A DNA stretch of 38,752 nucleotides from an uncultured beta proteobacterium (GCA_903905735.1 CAIVHU010000045.1:1-38752), one strand, 5' to 3'; shown: positions 9,378-19,427, numbered from the stretch's first letter. The notes: generated from the letters alone by a model not told the origin. A program made the numbers and translations.

Positions 9378-9616
9378 GGCAGGCCCATCGTTGTGATTGT
9401 TTGACACAGATTTTGCCTTCCCTGGCCCGCCGCAAACTGACGCACATCAGCTCGCGCGCAAGTAGCGGACCAGCACGCTTTTGGCCGAATCCATGGCACT
9501 GGATCGGCATCGAGCCTCAAAACACCCGCGCTACTGTGCTGCAGCGTCGCCGGGGCGTGTAAAGTCGGCTACAACGGCTTTCACGGCTGACCTCATTTAC
9601 CTCTGGAGAAAACAAC

Positions 9617-10672
9617 ATGAACAAATCCCCCCGCATTCGACAACACGTCGCCGTTATTGGCGCTGGCATGGCGGGTGTCACTTGCGCACGCACCCTGGTG
9701 CAAGCGGGCCACACGGTCACCCTGTTTGAAAAAAACGCCGGGCTGGGCGGGCGCATGGCCACCCGCGACAGCGCGTTCGGCTCGTTTGACCATGGTGCCC
9801 AATATTTCACCGCGCGCGACCCGCGCTTTGTCATGGCGCTGGAGACCTCGCCCACGCTGGTCAAGCGCTGGAGCGCCAACACCGTGCAGGTGATTGATGA
9901 GGCCGGCCAGATCACGCCACCCAGCACACCGGTGAGCGAGGCGCATTGGGTGGGCGTGCCCGGCATGAAGTCGCTGGTAGCGGGCTGGGCGCAAGACCTG
10001 AAGGCCCCGAGCCAGATCGAACTGCAAACCCGCGTGACCCTGATCGAGCACGATGCGGTCAAACCCGGCCATTGGCAACTGCACACCGAAGGCCCCGATG
10101 ACGCGCGCCATGTGTTCTCGGGTTTCAATGCTGTTTTACTGGCTATCCCCAGTACTCAAGCGCAGAGTCTGCTACAAAATTCAAAGCTGACCGACGGCTG
10201 GGTGACCCAGCTCGGTGGCGTGGTAACCGCGCCCTGCTGGACGCTGATGGTGGCTTTTCCGCAAGCCATGCAACCCGACTTGTCCACGCTGGGCCCGCAA
10301 TGGAGTGCCGCGCGCAGCAAGCACCACCGCATTGCCTGGGTGGCGCGCGAATCCAGCAAACCCGGTCGCAGCCCCATCGAGCGCTGGACGGTGCAGGCCA
10401 GCGCCGAGTGGTCGCAAGAGCATTTGCAGGACGACCCGGCGCGCGTTGAGGCCAAGTTGCTCAAGGCCTTTGGCGAGGTCACCGGCATCCACGCCGAGCC
10501 GTCGCATGTGGACAGCCAGCGCTGGCTGTACGCCAAGACGAGCAAACCGCTGGGCCAAAGCCACCTGATCAATGTGGACCAAGGGCTGGGCGTGTGTGGT
10601 GACTGGTGCCTGGGCTACCGCGTGGAAGACGCGTTTGTATCGGGGCTGGAACTGGCTCTGGCGGTGCTGTAA
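9617..10672 (+). CDS. FAD-dependent oxidoreductase (renalase/amine-oxidase-like)
   Basis: This 351-residue protein opens with a Rossmann FAD-binding motif ([17 protein letters not shown], followed by the acidic end of strand 2 in VTLFEKN). The sequence continues with LGGRMATR and [12 protein letters not shown], typical of the renalase-like NAD(P)/FAD-dependent family. A C-terminal flavin-contact motif ([19 protein letters not shown]) is also present. The protein has no signal peptide or membrane segment, so it is cytosolic. A good ribosome site (CTGGAGAA) precedes the ATG. Its substrate is unknown. It lies 44 bp upstream of gluQ in the same direction. Around 10139-10180 the DNA weakly resembles the dispersed repeat in reverse, but the protein there aligns with the normal family pattern ([15 protein letters not shown]). 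Confidence 0.8.
   Translation: MNKSPRIRQHVAVIGAGMAGVTCARTLVQAGHTVTLFEKNAGLGGRMATRDSAFGSFDHGAQYFTARDPRFVMALETSPTLVKRWSANTVQVIDEAGQITPPSTPVSEAHWVGVPGMKSLVAGWAQDLKAPSQIELQTRVTLIEHDAVKPGHWQLHTEGPDDARHVFSGFNAVLLAIPSTQAQSLLQNSKLTDGWVTQLGGVVTAPCWTLMVAFPQAMQPDLSTLGPQWSAARSKHHRIAWVARESSKPGRSPIERWTVQASAEWSQEHLQDDPARVEAKLLKAFGEVTGIHAEPSHVDSQRWLYAKTSKPLGQSHLINVDQGLGVCGDWCLGYRVEDAFVSGLELALAVL
10139..10180 (-). repeat. Possible degenerate copy of the dispersed repeat
   Basis: Read on the minus strand, this stretch has TTTTGTAGC, then CTGCGCTTGAGTACTGGGG. It keeps the spacing of the repeat but matches the right half poorly. It is inside the oxidoreductase gene, and the encoded residues look like normal family sequence, so chance similarity is quite possible. 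Confidence 0.25.
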
Positions 10673-10716
10673 CGGGTTTTGACAGGCCGTTGGTTCACGC
10701 TGCGCGGCAGCCGGTC

Positions 10717-11727
10717 ATGCCCTACATCGGCCGCTTCGCCCCCTCGCCCACCGGACCGCTGCATGAAGGCTCGCTGGTGGCGGCGCTGGCCAGTTGGCTG
10801 GATGCACGGGTCTATGCTGGCACTTGGCTGGTACGCATCGAAGACGTGGACGCCACCCGCTGCCTGCCAGGCATGGATCAGGTCATCCTGCAGCAGCTCA
10901 GTCAATGCGGCCTGCACCCTGACGCGCCACCTGTTTACCAGTCGCAACGCTCAGCCGCGTACCAGCAGGCGCTGGATGCTCTGGTGCAGCGCGGTTTGGT
11001 TTACCCGTGTGGCTGCAGCCGCAAAGACATCGAGGCCACGCTGGCGCGGCAAGGCGCATGCAAACCCCGCCACGGTGAGCTGATTTACCCCGGCACCTGC
11101 CGCAGCGGCTTGCATGGCGCAGCAGCGCGGGCATGGCGCTTGCGCACGGATATTTATATAACAAATGTGCCTCTAGCCCCTATCAATCAACCGCAGGCAG
11201 CTATTTTTTCCATAGTATTTCCCGAATGGCAAAGTGCGAGTTTGCAGCCCGTTCCCGAACCCATCAGCTGGCTTGACCGCCGCCTGTGTGCCCAGCAACA
11301 GGACGTGTCAGCTGCCGTGGGGGACTTTGTCCTGAAACGTGCCGATGGCTGCTTTGCTTACCAGCTCGCAATGGTGGTGGACGACGCTGCGCAAGGCATC
11401 ACCGACGTGGTGCGCGGTGAGGATCTGGCAGACAACACCGCGCGGCAAATCCTGCTGCAACGCGCGCTGGGCCTGCCGACCCCGCGCTATCTGCACACGC
11501 CACTGGTGCTCGGTGACAACGGCGAAAAACTCTCCAAGCAAAACGGAGCCCAGGCGATCAACACTGATGAGCCCCTGGCCGCGCTGAATGCAGCCGCGCA
11601 GACCCTCGGTTTGGTCCCATGCACCAGCACGGTGCCGCAAGCGCTGCTGGCCTGGACGCACCAATGGAAAACCCTGTGGCGGGGTCATGCGCTGACCCCT
11701 TCTCAAAGCCTGGGCCAACCCCCATAA
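10717..11727 (+). CDS. gluQ: Glutamyl-Q tRNA(Asp) synthetase with a repeat-derived insert
   Basis: GluQ-RS attaches glutamate to queuosine at position 34 of tRNA(Asp). It resembles the catalytic half of glutamyl-tRNA synthetase without the anticodon-binding domain. The protein has the HIGH-like HEGS (residues 16-19), zinc-ligand candidates C98, C100 and C128 (YPCGC and YPGTC), [20 protein letters not shown], and KLSKQ (271-275). ATG 10717 gives the conserved N-terminus [13 protein letters not shown], although the frame is open further upstream. Residues of about 146-170 (around [14 protein letters not shown]) do not fit the family and coincide with a reverse copy of the dispersed repeat. The segment between the RLRTD strand and WLDRRL is therefore unusually long. 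All signature motifs are intact, so activity is likely retained. Confidence 0.92.
   Translation: MPYIGRFAPSPTGPLHEGSLVAALASWLDARVYAGTWLVRIEDVDATRCLPGMDQVILQQLSQCGLHPDAPPVYQSQRSAAYQQALDALVQRGLVYPCGCSRKDIEATLARQGACKPRHGELIYPGTCRSGLHGAAARAWRLRTDIYITNVPLAPINQPQAAIFSIVFPEWQSASLQPVPEPISWLDRRLCAQQQDVSAAVGDFVLKRADGCFAYQLAMVVDDAAQGITDVVRGEDLADNTARQILLQRALGLPTPRYLHTPLVLGDNGEKLSKQNGAQAINTDEPLAALNAAAQTLGLVPCTSTVPQALLAWTHQWKTLWRGHALTPSQSLGQPP
11153..11205 (-). repeat. Dispersed palindromic repeat, copy E (inside gluQ)
   Basis: On the minus strand the copy reads ATAGCTGCCTGCGGTTGATT, then GATAGGGGCTAGAGGC and a tail CACATTTGTTATATA. This matches copies B, F and H closely. It lies in frame within gluQ and is read antisense to its own orientation, giving [12 protein letters not shown] with no stop codon. 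Confidence 0.8.
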
Positions 11728-11748
11728 TGCGCTTGGGGGTATACCAAC

Positions 11749-14700
11749 ATGACAGACCCGGCGGAAGTCACCATCCGGCTCACACACCAGATCACGCCCC
11801 GCGTGGTCTCGGTCAGCCCATCCGTTCAAGACCTGCTGGGTTACAGCACAAAGCAACTTCTCAGTGGCCATGTCCAGTGGGCCGATTTGATCCACAAGGA
11901 CGACCAGGACATCCTTGAGCGATTGCTGTCACCCACGCTGGCCCCCGTCACGGGCAGTTTCAACATCCGCATCCGCCATCAGGATGGGCGCATCCGCTGC
12001 GTAGTGGGCCACTTCGCGCTGGAGGCTGATGCCCAGCCCGAACCCATCCTGACCCTGCAACTGACCGACGCGCGGCACCTTCATCAGCACAACCCTGGTC
12101 TGCTGATGCCCAATTTTGTGGCGATGATGGAGAACACCGACGACTTCATCTATTTCAAGGACCGCAACCACGTCTTCACCGGTGCCAGCCAGACGCTCGT
12201 CAGCATCACCGAGCCCTCAGAGCACTGGACCGACCTGATTGGCAAAACCGATTACGACGTATTCCCCGAGGAATACGCCGATGTCTATTACCGACTGGAA
12301 AAGCAGGTGTTTGCGGGTGTTCACATTGCCCACGAGGTGCAGGGCTACCTGGCCAACGACGGCCACACCGGCTGGGTCGATAACCGCAAATACCCGATTG
12401 CCGATGGTCAGGGCCAGTTCATCGGCCTGTTTGGTGTTGCCCGCGACATCACCGAGCTCAAACGCGCCGAGGAAGCGCTGGCCGAGAGCGAGCACCGCTT
12501 CAAGGCGATTTTTGAGCATCTGCCGTCCATCTCGGTGCAAGGTTATGACCGCGCCCGACAGGTCATTTTCTGGAACCAGGCCAGCGAAGTGCTGTATGGC
12601 TACACCCGCGAGCAGGCGCTGAGTCGGCAACTGGAAGACCTGATCATTCCCCCACCCATGCGTGAAGCCGTGGTTGGATTTGTCGATGCCTGGACCAGCG
12701 GCGGCCCGGCCATCCCCTCGGCCGAGTTGACGCTGCAAGGTGCCAATGGCGCACCGGTCGAGGTGTTTTCCAGCCATGTCATGCTGCAAGGCCCGGCGGG
12801 CGAGCCGGAGATGTATTGCATCGATATCGACATTGCCGAGCGCAAAAAGGCCGAACACGCCCTGCGCGCCAACGAGGCGTTTCTGCACACCATCATTGAC
12901 GAAATTCCAGACCCGCTGTTCCTGAAAGACCAGAAAGGGCATTTTCTGCTCAGCAACCAGGCCTTGGCCCGGCTGTACAACACCACGCCTGCGGCCATGA
13001 TTGGCAAGAGTGATGCCGACTTTGGCGTACCGCCAGACATGGCCGAATTTTTCCGGCAAAACGTGCTAGACATCATGGCGCGGGGTGAAACCGAGGTGGT
13101 GTTTGAGGACAGCCGCGATGCCGCCAGCGGTGAAATCCGGCATTACCGCTCCATCAAGAAGCCGTTCAAAAACACCGACGGCCAGAACCAGATCCTGGTG
13201 GTGGCACAAGACATCACCGATGTGATTCGCGCACAACGCCTGGTGACCGAGAGCGAACAGCGCCTGCGACACGTGATGGAGGTCACCCGCGAAGGCATCT
13301 GGGACTGGCACTTACCCAGCGGCCAAGTGCTACACAACCGCCAGTGGTATGAGACGCTGCTGTATGCCGAGAATGAAGTGCCGTCCACCCTTGAGGCGTT
13401 TGCGCAAATAATCTACCCGGAAGACCGGGAGTTGGTCAATCAGCGCATCGGCGATCTGCTCAACGGCACCAACCCGGACTATTACTCCGAGCACCGCCTG
13501 CTGCGCAAGGACGGCAAAACCATGTGGGTGCAAGACCGCGGCCACGTGGTGGAGCGCGACCTGCAGGGCCAACCGCTGCGCGTGGTGGGCAGCTTTGCGG
13601 ACATCAGTTTCCAGAAAGAGCACCAGCATTACCTGGAGCGCATCGCCCATTACGACACACTAACCGGCCTGCCCAACCGGGTACTGCTGGCCGACCGCAT
13701 GCAGCAGGCCATGGTGCAAAGCAAGCGCCGTGGCAAGCAGCTGGCCGTGGCCTACCTGGATCTGGATGGTTTCAAAGCCGTCAACGACCACTACGGCCAC
13801 ACCACCGGCGACCGATTGCTGAATGCCCTGGCCAACCAGTTCAAGGCCATGATGCGCGAGGGTGACACTATCGCCCGCCTCGGCGGCGATGAATTCGTGG
13901 CCGTGTTTGTCGATCTGGCCGACGTGCAAAACAGCGTGGCGCTCATCAACCGCCTGCTGGAGGTGGCCGCACACCCGACGCTGGTGGACGACTTGAGCCT
14001 GAACGTCTCAGCCAGCATAGGCGTGAGCTTTTACCCGCAAGAAGAAGACACCGACGCTGACCAGCTACTGCGCCAGGCCGATCAGGCCATGTACAGCGCC
14101 AAACTCGCGGGCAAAAACCGCTACCACCTGTTTGATGCCGAACACGACCACAGCCTGCGGGTGCACAACGAGACCCTGGAGCAGGTTCGCCGGGCACTCG
14201 CCAGAGACGAATTCATCCTGTACTACCAGCCCCAGGTGAACCTGCGCACCGGCGAGGTGGTCGGCACCGAGGCATTGGTACGCTGGCAGCACCCCGAACG
14301 CGGTCTGCTGGCACCCGGCTCGTTCCTGCCCGATATCGAAGGTCACCCTATCAGCGTGGCACTGGGTGACTGGGTGCTGGAAACCGCCCTGCGGCAAATC
14401 GAGTCCTGGGCGGATGCCGGGCTGGACTTGTCCGTCAGCGTCAATATTTCAGCCTACCACCTGCAACAGCCTGACTTTGCAGACAAGCTCAAGGCCCGGA
14501 TGGACGCACACCCCAAGGTGCCGCGTGGTCATCTCGAGCTTGAAGTGCTGGAAACCACCGCGCTGAACGAACTCGACGCAGTGGCCGAGGTGATCCGCGC
14601 CTGCGCCGCGATGGGCATCGACTTTGCACTGGACGATTTTGGTACCGGCTACTCGAGCCTGACCTACCTGAAACGCCTGCCGGCGCAGGTGCTGAAAATC

Positions 14701-14952
14701 GACCAGTCTTTTGTGCGCGACATGCTCGACGACCCCGAAGATCGGGCGATTGTGAACGGTGTGCTGGGCCTGGCCCGCGCCTTTGGCCGCAAAGCGGTGG
14801 CTGAGGGCGCAGAAACCTCAGCGCATTGCAAATTGCTGCTGCAGATTGGCTGTGACCTGGCCCAGGGTTATGGCATTGCCCGCCCCATGCCTGCCAACCT
14901 GATTGCCGCCTGGGTGGCTGGCTGGCCGCCTGACCCGCTCTGGCTGGTTTGA
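11749..14952 (+). CDS. Multi-PAS GGDEF-EAL protein (c-di-GMP turnover)
   Basis: This large cytosolic signalling protein has 1067 residues and no clear membrane segment. About five PAS-like sensor domains lie in tandem (roughly 5-110, 118-240, 247-365, 375-500 and 503-625); several end in the usual D-I-T/A linker, such as ARDITELKRAEEAL. A complete GGDEF domain follows (about 625-790), with RLGGDEFVAVF and the inhibitory I-site REGD five residues before it. The EAL domain (about 805-1060) has TEALVRWQHPE, LELEVLETTALNE, DDFGTGYSSL, KIDQSFV and AEGAET. Both output domains keep their signature residues, so synthesis and breakdown of c-di-GMP are both possible. It starts 21 bp after gluQ and ends 6 bp from the convergent second GGDEF-EAL gene. 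Confidence 0.93.
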   Translation: MTDPAEVTIRLTHQITPRVVSVSPSVQDLLGYSTKQLLSGHVQWADLIHKDDQDILERLLSPTLAPVTGSFNIRIRHQDGRIRCVVGHFALEADAQPEPILTLQLTDARHLHQHNPGLLMPNFVAMMENTDDFIYFKDRNHVFTGASQTLVSITEPSEHWTDLIGKTDYDVFPEEYADVYYRLEKQVFAGVHIAHEVQGYLANDGHTGWVDNRKYPIADGQGQFIGLFGVARDITELKRAEEALAESEHRFKAIFEHLPSISVQGYDRARQVIFWNQASEVLYGYTREQALSRQLEDLIIPPPMREAVVGFVDAWTSGGPAIPSAELTLQGANGAPVEVFSSHVMLQGPAGEPEMYCIDIDIAERKKAEHALRANEAFLHTIIDEIPDPLFLKDQKGHFLLSNQALARLYNTTPAAMIGKSDADFGVPPDMAEFFRQNVLDIMARGETEVVFEDSRDAASGEIRHYRSIKKPFKNTDGQNQILVVAQDITDVIRAQRLVTESEQRLRHVMEVTREGIWDWHLPSGQVLHNRQWYETLLYAENEVPSTLEAFAQIIYPEDRELVNQRIGDLLNGTNPDYYSEHRLLRKDGKTMWVQDRGHVVERDLQGQPLRVVGSFADISFQKEHQHYLERIAHYDTLTGLPNRVLLADRMQQAMVQSKRRGKQLAVAYLDLDGFKAVNDHYGHTTGDRLLNALANQFKAMMREGDTIARLGGDEFVAVFVDLADVQNSVALINRLLEVAAHPTLVDDLSLNVSASIGVSFYPQEEDTDADQLLRQADQAMYSAKLAGKNRYHLFDAEHDHSLRVHNETLEQVRRALARDEFILYYQPQVNLRTGEVVGTEALVRWQHPERGLLAPGSFLPDIEGHPISVALGDWVLETALRQIESWADAGLDLSVSVNISAYHLQQPDFADKLKARMDAHPKVPRGHLELEVLETTALNELDAVAEVIRACAAMGIDFALDDFGTGYSSLTYLKRLPAQVLKIDQSFVRDMLDDPEDRAIVNGVLGLARAFGRKAVAEGAETSAHCKLLLQIGCDLAQGYGIARPMPANLIAAWVAGWPPDPLWLV

Positions 14953-14958
14953 ACCCCC

Positions 14959-17625
14959 TCAGCGCACCGGCTGCCGGCTCTGCACAAAGGCCTCAAACAC
15001 ATCCACCGGCAGCGGTTTGCTAAAGTAGTAGCCCTGAACCTCATCACAGCCCTGCAGACGCAAAAAAGCCAGTTGGTTGGCGTTTTCCACACCCTCGGCA
15101 ATGGTCTGCAGGCCCAGGCTGCTGGCCAGGTTGATGATGGCGGTGACGATGGCCTTGTCGTCCGGGTCGTCGCTGATGTCACGCACAAAACTCTGGTCAA
15201 TTTTGAGCTTGGAGACGTTGAACTTCTTCAGGTAACTCAAGCTGGAGTAGCCGGTGCCAAAGTCGTCGATCGACATGCGCACGCCCACATCATGCAACTG
15301 GTTCATCAGCACAATGGCCGCCAGCGGGTTATCCATGGCCATGGCCTCGGTCAGCTCCAGCTCCAGAAACTGCGCCGGCAAGGCCACCTCGTCGAGAATC
15401 TGCGTCACCAGGGCCAGCAGGTTGGGGTGACGGAACTGCACTGCCGAAAGGTTCACCGCCACCACCATCGGGCGCATGCCGCCGTCCAGCCAGCGTTTGA
15501 GCTGGGTGACGGCGGTGCGCAACGCCCATTCACCGATGACCAGAATCTGCCCGTTGTCCTCGGCAATCGGGATGAATTCAGCGGGCGACACCGCGCCCAG
15601 CTCCGGGTGCTGCCAGCGCAACAGTGCCTCGGTCCCGACAATGTGGCCGTCTTGCAGCGAGAGCTGCGGCTGGTAATGCAGCGAAAACTCGCCACGCGCC
15701 AAGGCAAAGTGCATGGCGTTGCTAAGCTGCAGCGTGCGCGCCGAGTGCGATTGCATTTCCTGGGTGAAAAAGCAGTAGGCGTTGTGGCTGGCCTGCTTGA
15801 CCCGGTACATGGCGGAATCGGCGTTTTTGGACAGCGTCTCAAAGTCCAGCCCATCAACCGGGTACACGGCAATACCGATCGACAGGCTGCTGACCAGCTC
15901 GTAACTGTCAATCTTGAAGGGCTCGGCCATGTCCGAGAGCAGCTTCATGGCGATCTGGCTGGCGCTCTCTTCGGTCACCGAGGGCAGCAGCAGGATGAAC
16001 TCGTCACCGCCCATGCGCGACAGCGTATCACCGGCGCGCAAGCAGGCTGACAGGCGCTGGGCCACCGCCACCAGCAAACGGTCACCGGTGCTGTGGCCCA
16101 GCGTGTCGTTGACATTCTTGAAGTGGTCCAGGTCGAGAAACATCAGCGCCAAGCGGTCGCCACTGCGCTGCGCCAGTTGTCGCACAAACTCAAAGCGCTC
16201 CTGCAACTGGCTGCGGTTGGGCAGGCCGGTGAGCTGGTCAAAATGAGACAGATGGGTGATGCGCTCGTCAGAACGCTTTTTCTCGGTGATGTCGCGGGTG
16301 ATGGTCAGCAGGCAATCCACGCCGTCGAACTGAACCTGCTCCGCTGACATCAGCCCATGAATGATGTCCCCGTTCTTCTTGACAAAATCCACCTCGAGAT
16401 TGGTGCAGCGACCGTACTTTTGCAAGGCATCCACCATGCTTTGGCGATCTTTCGGATCAGCCCACAAGTTCAGTTCCACCGAGGTCTTGCCCACCGACTC
16501 GTCTCGCCGCCAGCCGGTCAAACGCTCAAATCCGATGTTCACATCCAGATAGAGTCCGTCTGTACGGCGCGTGATGTTGACCGCATCGGGGCTGGTTTCA
16601 AACGCCTTGCGGTAACGCTCTTCACTCTCACGCAGCTTCTTCTCCACCTGCTGACGACTGCCCTCATCCGCAAAGCGGTCCAGCGCAAAGCTGATGTCCA
16701 TCACCATTTCCAGCAGCAGCGCCTGCGCGGGCGCATCAAATGCATGGGCTTCGCTGGCATACACCGTCATCAGACCAGCCGCCTGGCCATGGCGGTGCAG
16801 CGGCAAGGCCGCTGAAGCACCCCAGCCGAACTTCCTTGCGCGCTCATGCCAGCCCTGGGTGATCGGGTCGTTGACAAAATCCTGGCACCAGTAAGGGCGG
16901 CCTTCGCGCATGGCGATGCCTGAGGGACCGCGTCCGCTGGGGGAATCGGGGTCAGCGGTGATCACCAGACCTTGAAGGTACTCGGTGCCATCGCCGGCAA
17001 AGGCCACCGGCAACAGGTGGCCCGTGGCCGCATCCAGCGCACCGATCCAGGCCATCTTCATGCCGCCAAACTTCACCGCATCGCGGCAGATGATGGGAAA
17101 CAGCTCTTGCTCGCTGGTGCATCGCACAATGGCCTGGTTGCATTGGCTCAGCGCCGCATACAGCTGGGTCATGCGTTGCAACTTGCGCTCGGTGGCAACG
17201 TGCGCGGTGACATCGCGCGACAAGATAACAAAACTCACCGGCTGCTGCGGGCCGTTGTCCTTGCGCGCCACCGACAGCTCAAACCAGGCCAGGCCGGTGG
17301 GCAGCGACAGTTCAATACGCTGGCCCTGTGAAAAACCCTTGGCCTGCGCCTCATGCAAGGCAGCCAGGCATTGATCGGCGGTGGCAGTGGGCATCACCTC
17401 ATGCAGCGTCTTGCCAAGCAAAACCTCTTTGGGCGCGGCCAGCAAATCGGTGCGTGGCGAGTGGTAATCGAGGTAGCGGCCCTCCAGATTCACCTCAAAC
17501 AGCAAATCTGGCAAGGCATCCAGAATCGCCAGCCAGCGACCCTCGAACCCACCGCTGCCCACAGGCTGGGCCATGGCGGAGAGAACCTCGGGTTGGATGG
17601 GCACAAAAGGGTTGGATGGGGACAT
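14959..17625 (-). CDS. PAS-GAF-PAS-GGDEF-EAL protein (c-di-GMP turnover)
   Basis: This is a predicted soluble protein of 888 residues. A PAS domain lies at about 28-145 (WLAILDALPDLLFEVNLEGRYLDY). A GAF-type sensor follows at about 160-315 (MAWIGALDAATGHLLPVAFAG, PYWCQDFVNDP), then a second PAS at about 330-450. The GGDEF domain (about 455-620) contains RMGGDEFILLL with the I-site RAGD five residues before. The EAL domain (about 635-880) contains TEALLRWQHPELG, LELELTEAMAMD, DDFGTGYSSLSYLKK, KIDQSFVRD and AEGVEN. All catalytic signatures are intact. It converges with the other GGDEF-EAL gene with 6 bp between stop codons and no visible terminator. On the other side it is divergent from trmB. 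The two proteins share domain logic but differ in sensor domains, so they are not a recent duplication. Confidence 0.93.
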   Translation of the reverse strand: MSPSNPFVPIQPEVLSAMAQPVGSGGFEGRWLAILDALPDLLFEVNLEGRYLDYHSPRTDLLAAPKEVLLGKTLHEVMPTATADQCLAALHEAQAKGFSQGQRIELSLPTGLAWFELSVARKDNGPQQPVSFVILSRDVTAHVATERKLQRMTQLYAALSQCNQAIVRCTSEQELFPIICRDAVKFGGMKMAWIGALDAATGHLLPVAFAGDGTEYLQGLVITADPDSPSGRGPSGIAMREGRPYWCQDFVNDPITQGWHERARKFGWGASAALPLHRHGQAAGLMTVYASEAHAFDAPAQALLLEMVMDISFALDRFADEGSRQQVEKKLRESEERYRKAFETSPDAVNITRRTDGLYLDVNIGFERLTGWRRDESVGKTSVELNLWADPKDRQSMVDALQKYGRCTNLEVDFVKKNGDIIHGLMSAEQVQFDGVDCLLTITRDITEKKRSDERITHLSHFDQLTGLPNRSQLQERFEFVRQLAQRSGDRLALMFLDLDHFKNVNDTLGHSTGDRLLVAVAQRLSACLRAGDTLSRMGGDEFILLLPSVTEESASQIAMKLLSDMAEPFKIDSYELVSSLSIGIAVYPVDGLDFETLSKNADSAMYRVKQASHNAYCFFTQEMQSHSARTLQLSNAMHFALARGEFSLHYQPQLSLQDGHIVGTEALLRWQHPELGAVSPAEFIPIAEDNGQILVIGEWALRTAVTQLKRWLDGGMRPMVVAVNLSAVQFRHPNLLALVTQILDEVALPAQFLELELTEAMAMDNPLAAIVLMNQLHDVGVRMSIDDFGTGYSSLSYLKKFNVSKLKIDQSFVRDISDDPDDKAIVTAIINLASSLGLQTIAEGVENANQLAFLRLQGCDEVQGYYFSKPLPVDVFEAFVQSRQPVR

Positions 17626-17721
17626 ATCTGCGGGTTATTTTCACTCCATTTGGCGTCTATCGACTCGCCATGGCAGGAGTATTTACCCTTTGGGATAGGG
17701 CAACGCACGGCACTGCAAATC

Positions 17722-17727
17722 TACAAT
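17722..17727 (+). promoter_or_regulatory. Possible -10 element for trmB
   Basis: TACAAT, 25 bp before the trmB start codon, resembles a sigma-70 -10 box in the 127-bp divergent gap. No good -35 box lies at the expected spacing, so this is only a candidate and would give a very short leader. Confidence 0.25.
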
Positions 17728-17752
17728 CCGGCACACTCTGATCGTCCGCACC

Positions 17753-18508
17753 ATGACCCAAGAACCTCTTCCAGCCAGCGCACCCCCCGAACGGCGCGCG
17801 ATCCGCAGCTTTGTCAAACGCACCGGGCGCACCACGGCGGGGCAAACCAAGGCTTTAAGCGAACTGGGCCCCAGGTTCTTGCTGCCTTACCAGCCAAGTA
17901 CTCTTGATTTTGTAGCTGCTTACGCAGATGGCACAAGGGCTGGAGACCAAAATGATATACGACATCCGCTGCTGGTGCTGGAGATCGGTTTTGGCATGGG
18001 CGAGGCCACAGCGCACATCGCAGCGCAGTTACCTGGTACCCATTTCCTCTGCTGCGAGGTGCACGACCCCGGCGTGGGCGCACTGCTCAAACGCATTGGC
18101 GGGCAGGGCCTACAGAACATCCGCATCTGTGCGCATGACGCTGTAGAGGTCATCGACCACATGCTGCCCGAGCAATGTCTGGACGGTGTGCACATCTTCT
18201 TCCCCGACCCGTGGCACAAAGCACGCCACAACAAGCGCCGCCTGATCCAGAGCCCGCTGATTGCCAAGCTGGCAGCGCGCCTGAAAGTGGGCGGATACAT
18301 CCACTGCGCCACCGACTGGCAGGAATATGCCGAGCAGATTTTGCAGGTGCTGACAGACGAGCCGCTGTTGAAAAACACCGCGTTGGCAAGCCACCCAGAA
18401 CTGCAAGGCTACGCCCCCAAGCCGCATTACCGCCCGCTCACCAAGTTTGAAAACCGGGGCATCAAGCTCGGCCACGGCGTTTGGGACATCGTTTTTGAGC
18501 GGGTTTAA
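17753..18508 (+). CDS. trmB: tRNA (guanine-N7)-methyltransferase with a repeat-derived insert
   Basis: TrmB methylates G46 of tRNA using S-adenosylmethionine. The protein has 251 residues. Motif I is [15 protein letters not shown] (from residue 76), followed by the family motif [16 protein letters not shown] and the C-terminal TKFENRG. Between LDF (51-53) and VLEIGFG (75-81), relatives normally have a short link. Here residues of about 53-70 ([16 protein letters not shown]) are encoded by a copy of the dispersed repeat, just before the cofactor-binding strand. All recognised motifs are intact. The 3' end overlaps the open frame of the downstream pseudouridine synthase, suggesting co-transcription. 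Confidence 0.94.
   Translation: MTQEPLPASAPPERRAIRSFVKRTGRTTAGQTKALSELGPRFLLPYQPSTLDFVAAYADGTRAGDQNDIRHPLLVLEIGFGMGEATAHIAAQLPGTHFLCCEVHDPGVGALLKRIGGQGLQNIRICAHDAVEVIDHMLPEQCLDGVHIFFPDPWHKARHNKRRLIQSPLIAKLAARLKVGGYIHCATDWQEYAEQILQVLTDEPLLKNTALASHPELQGYAPKPHYRPLTKFENRGIKLGHGVWDIVFERV
17910..17960 (+). repeat. Dispersed palindromic repeat, copy D (inside trmB)
   Basis: The copy reads TGTAGCTGCTTACGCA, six variable bases, then CACAAGGGCTGGAG and an AAAATGATATA tail. It matches copy B (before arfB) nearly base for base across the left and right halves. It is in the sense orientation of trmB and read in a frame without stops ([12 protein letters not shown]). Its length is about 17 codons. Confidence 0.82.
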
Positions 18509-19400
18509 GCCCCCGTCCCGCGGCGGCATTGGCCCGAGTTGCGTTGGCCTGCCTGCCGGGCCCTGGCCGACATTGATTGACTTTCTAACCCAGCGCTTTC
18601 CCAACGTCACGCCTGCCACCTGGCTGGCGCGCCTGGCGCGCGGTGATGTGCTGGATGAATCTGGCCATGCCGTCACCGCCGAGCGCGCCAGTCAGCCACC
18701 CTACCCGGCCCACACGCGCCTGTATTACTACCGAGAGGTACCCGACGAGCTGCCCATCCCATTTCAAGAGGTGGTGCTGTACCAAGACGAGCATCTGCTG
18801 GTGGTGGACAAACCGCACTTTTTGCCGGTGGTGCCCTCGGGCGGCTATCTGGCTGAGACGGTGTTGGTACGGCTCAAGCAACGTCTGGGGTTGGATGACC
18901 TGGTGCCGATCCACCGCATTGACCGCGACACCGCCGGGCTGGTGCTTTTTTCCAAACAGCGCGCCAGTCGCGCTGCCTACGGTGCCTTGTTTCGCGAGCA
19001 TCGGGTTCGCAAAACCTACCATGCGATTGCGCCCTGGCGCTCGGAGGTGACCATGCCGCAGGTGCGCCAGAGCCGCATCGTGGAGGCGGGCCACTTCATG
19101 CTGCAGCACGAGGTGGATGGCCCGGTGAACGCCATCACCCACATCAATGTTCTGGAGGTGCGCGGTGATCTGGCGCGTTATGAACTCAAGCCGATCACCG
19201 GCCAGCGCCACCAGTTGCGCGTGCACATGCTGGGCCTGGGCCTGCCGATTTGCAACGATGGCCTGTACCCGGCAATGACCCCCGAGGGCCAGAAGGACCA
19301 CGCCCACCCCTTGCAGCTGCTGGCCCGGGAACTGGCTTTTGTTGATCCGGTGAGTGGCCAGCCGCAGCATTTTGTGAGCCAGCGCCAGTTGATGTTTTAA
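18447..19400 (+). CDS. RluA-family pseudouridine synthase
   Basis: This 317-residue protein converts uridine to pseudouridine in RNA, probably rRNA. The catalytic motif [13 protein letters not shown] places the nucleophile at Asp159. An N-terminal S4-like region ([23 protein letters not shown]) precedes the catalytic domain, and [14 protein letters not shown] follows in the usual place. The start is uncertain: ATG 18447 lies inside trmB, a TTG at 18495 is possible, and the segment [16 protein letters not shown] looks like real family sequence. Translation coupled to trmB is therefore likely. The exact target uridine cannot be told. Confidence 0.88.
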   Translation: MKTGASSSATAFGTSFLSGFKPPSRGGIGPSCVGLPAGPWPTLIDFLTQRFPNVTPATWLARLARGDVLDESGHAVTAERASQPPYPAHTRLYYYREVPDELPIPFQEVVLYQDEHLLVVDKPHFLPVVPSGGYLAETVLVRLKQRLGLDDLVPIHRIDRDTAGLVLFSKQRASRAAYGALFREHRVRKTYHAIAPWRSEVTMPQVRQSRIVEAGHFMLQHEVDGPVNAITHINVLEVRGDLARYELKPITGQRHQLRVHMLGLGLPICNDGLYPAMTPEGQKDHAHPLQLLARELAFVDPVSGQPQHFVSQRQLMF

Positions 19401-19427
19401 AGCGCGCTTGCCCCAAAGGGCGATGGT

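Noticed and set aside
10606..10716. Upstream extension of the gluQ frame into the oxidoreductase gene
   Set aside because: The conserved GluQ-RS N-terminus begins at 10717, and the extension is the shadow of the previous gene in another frame.
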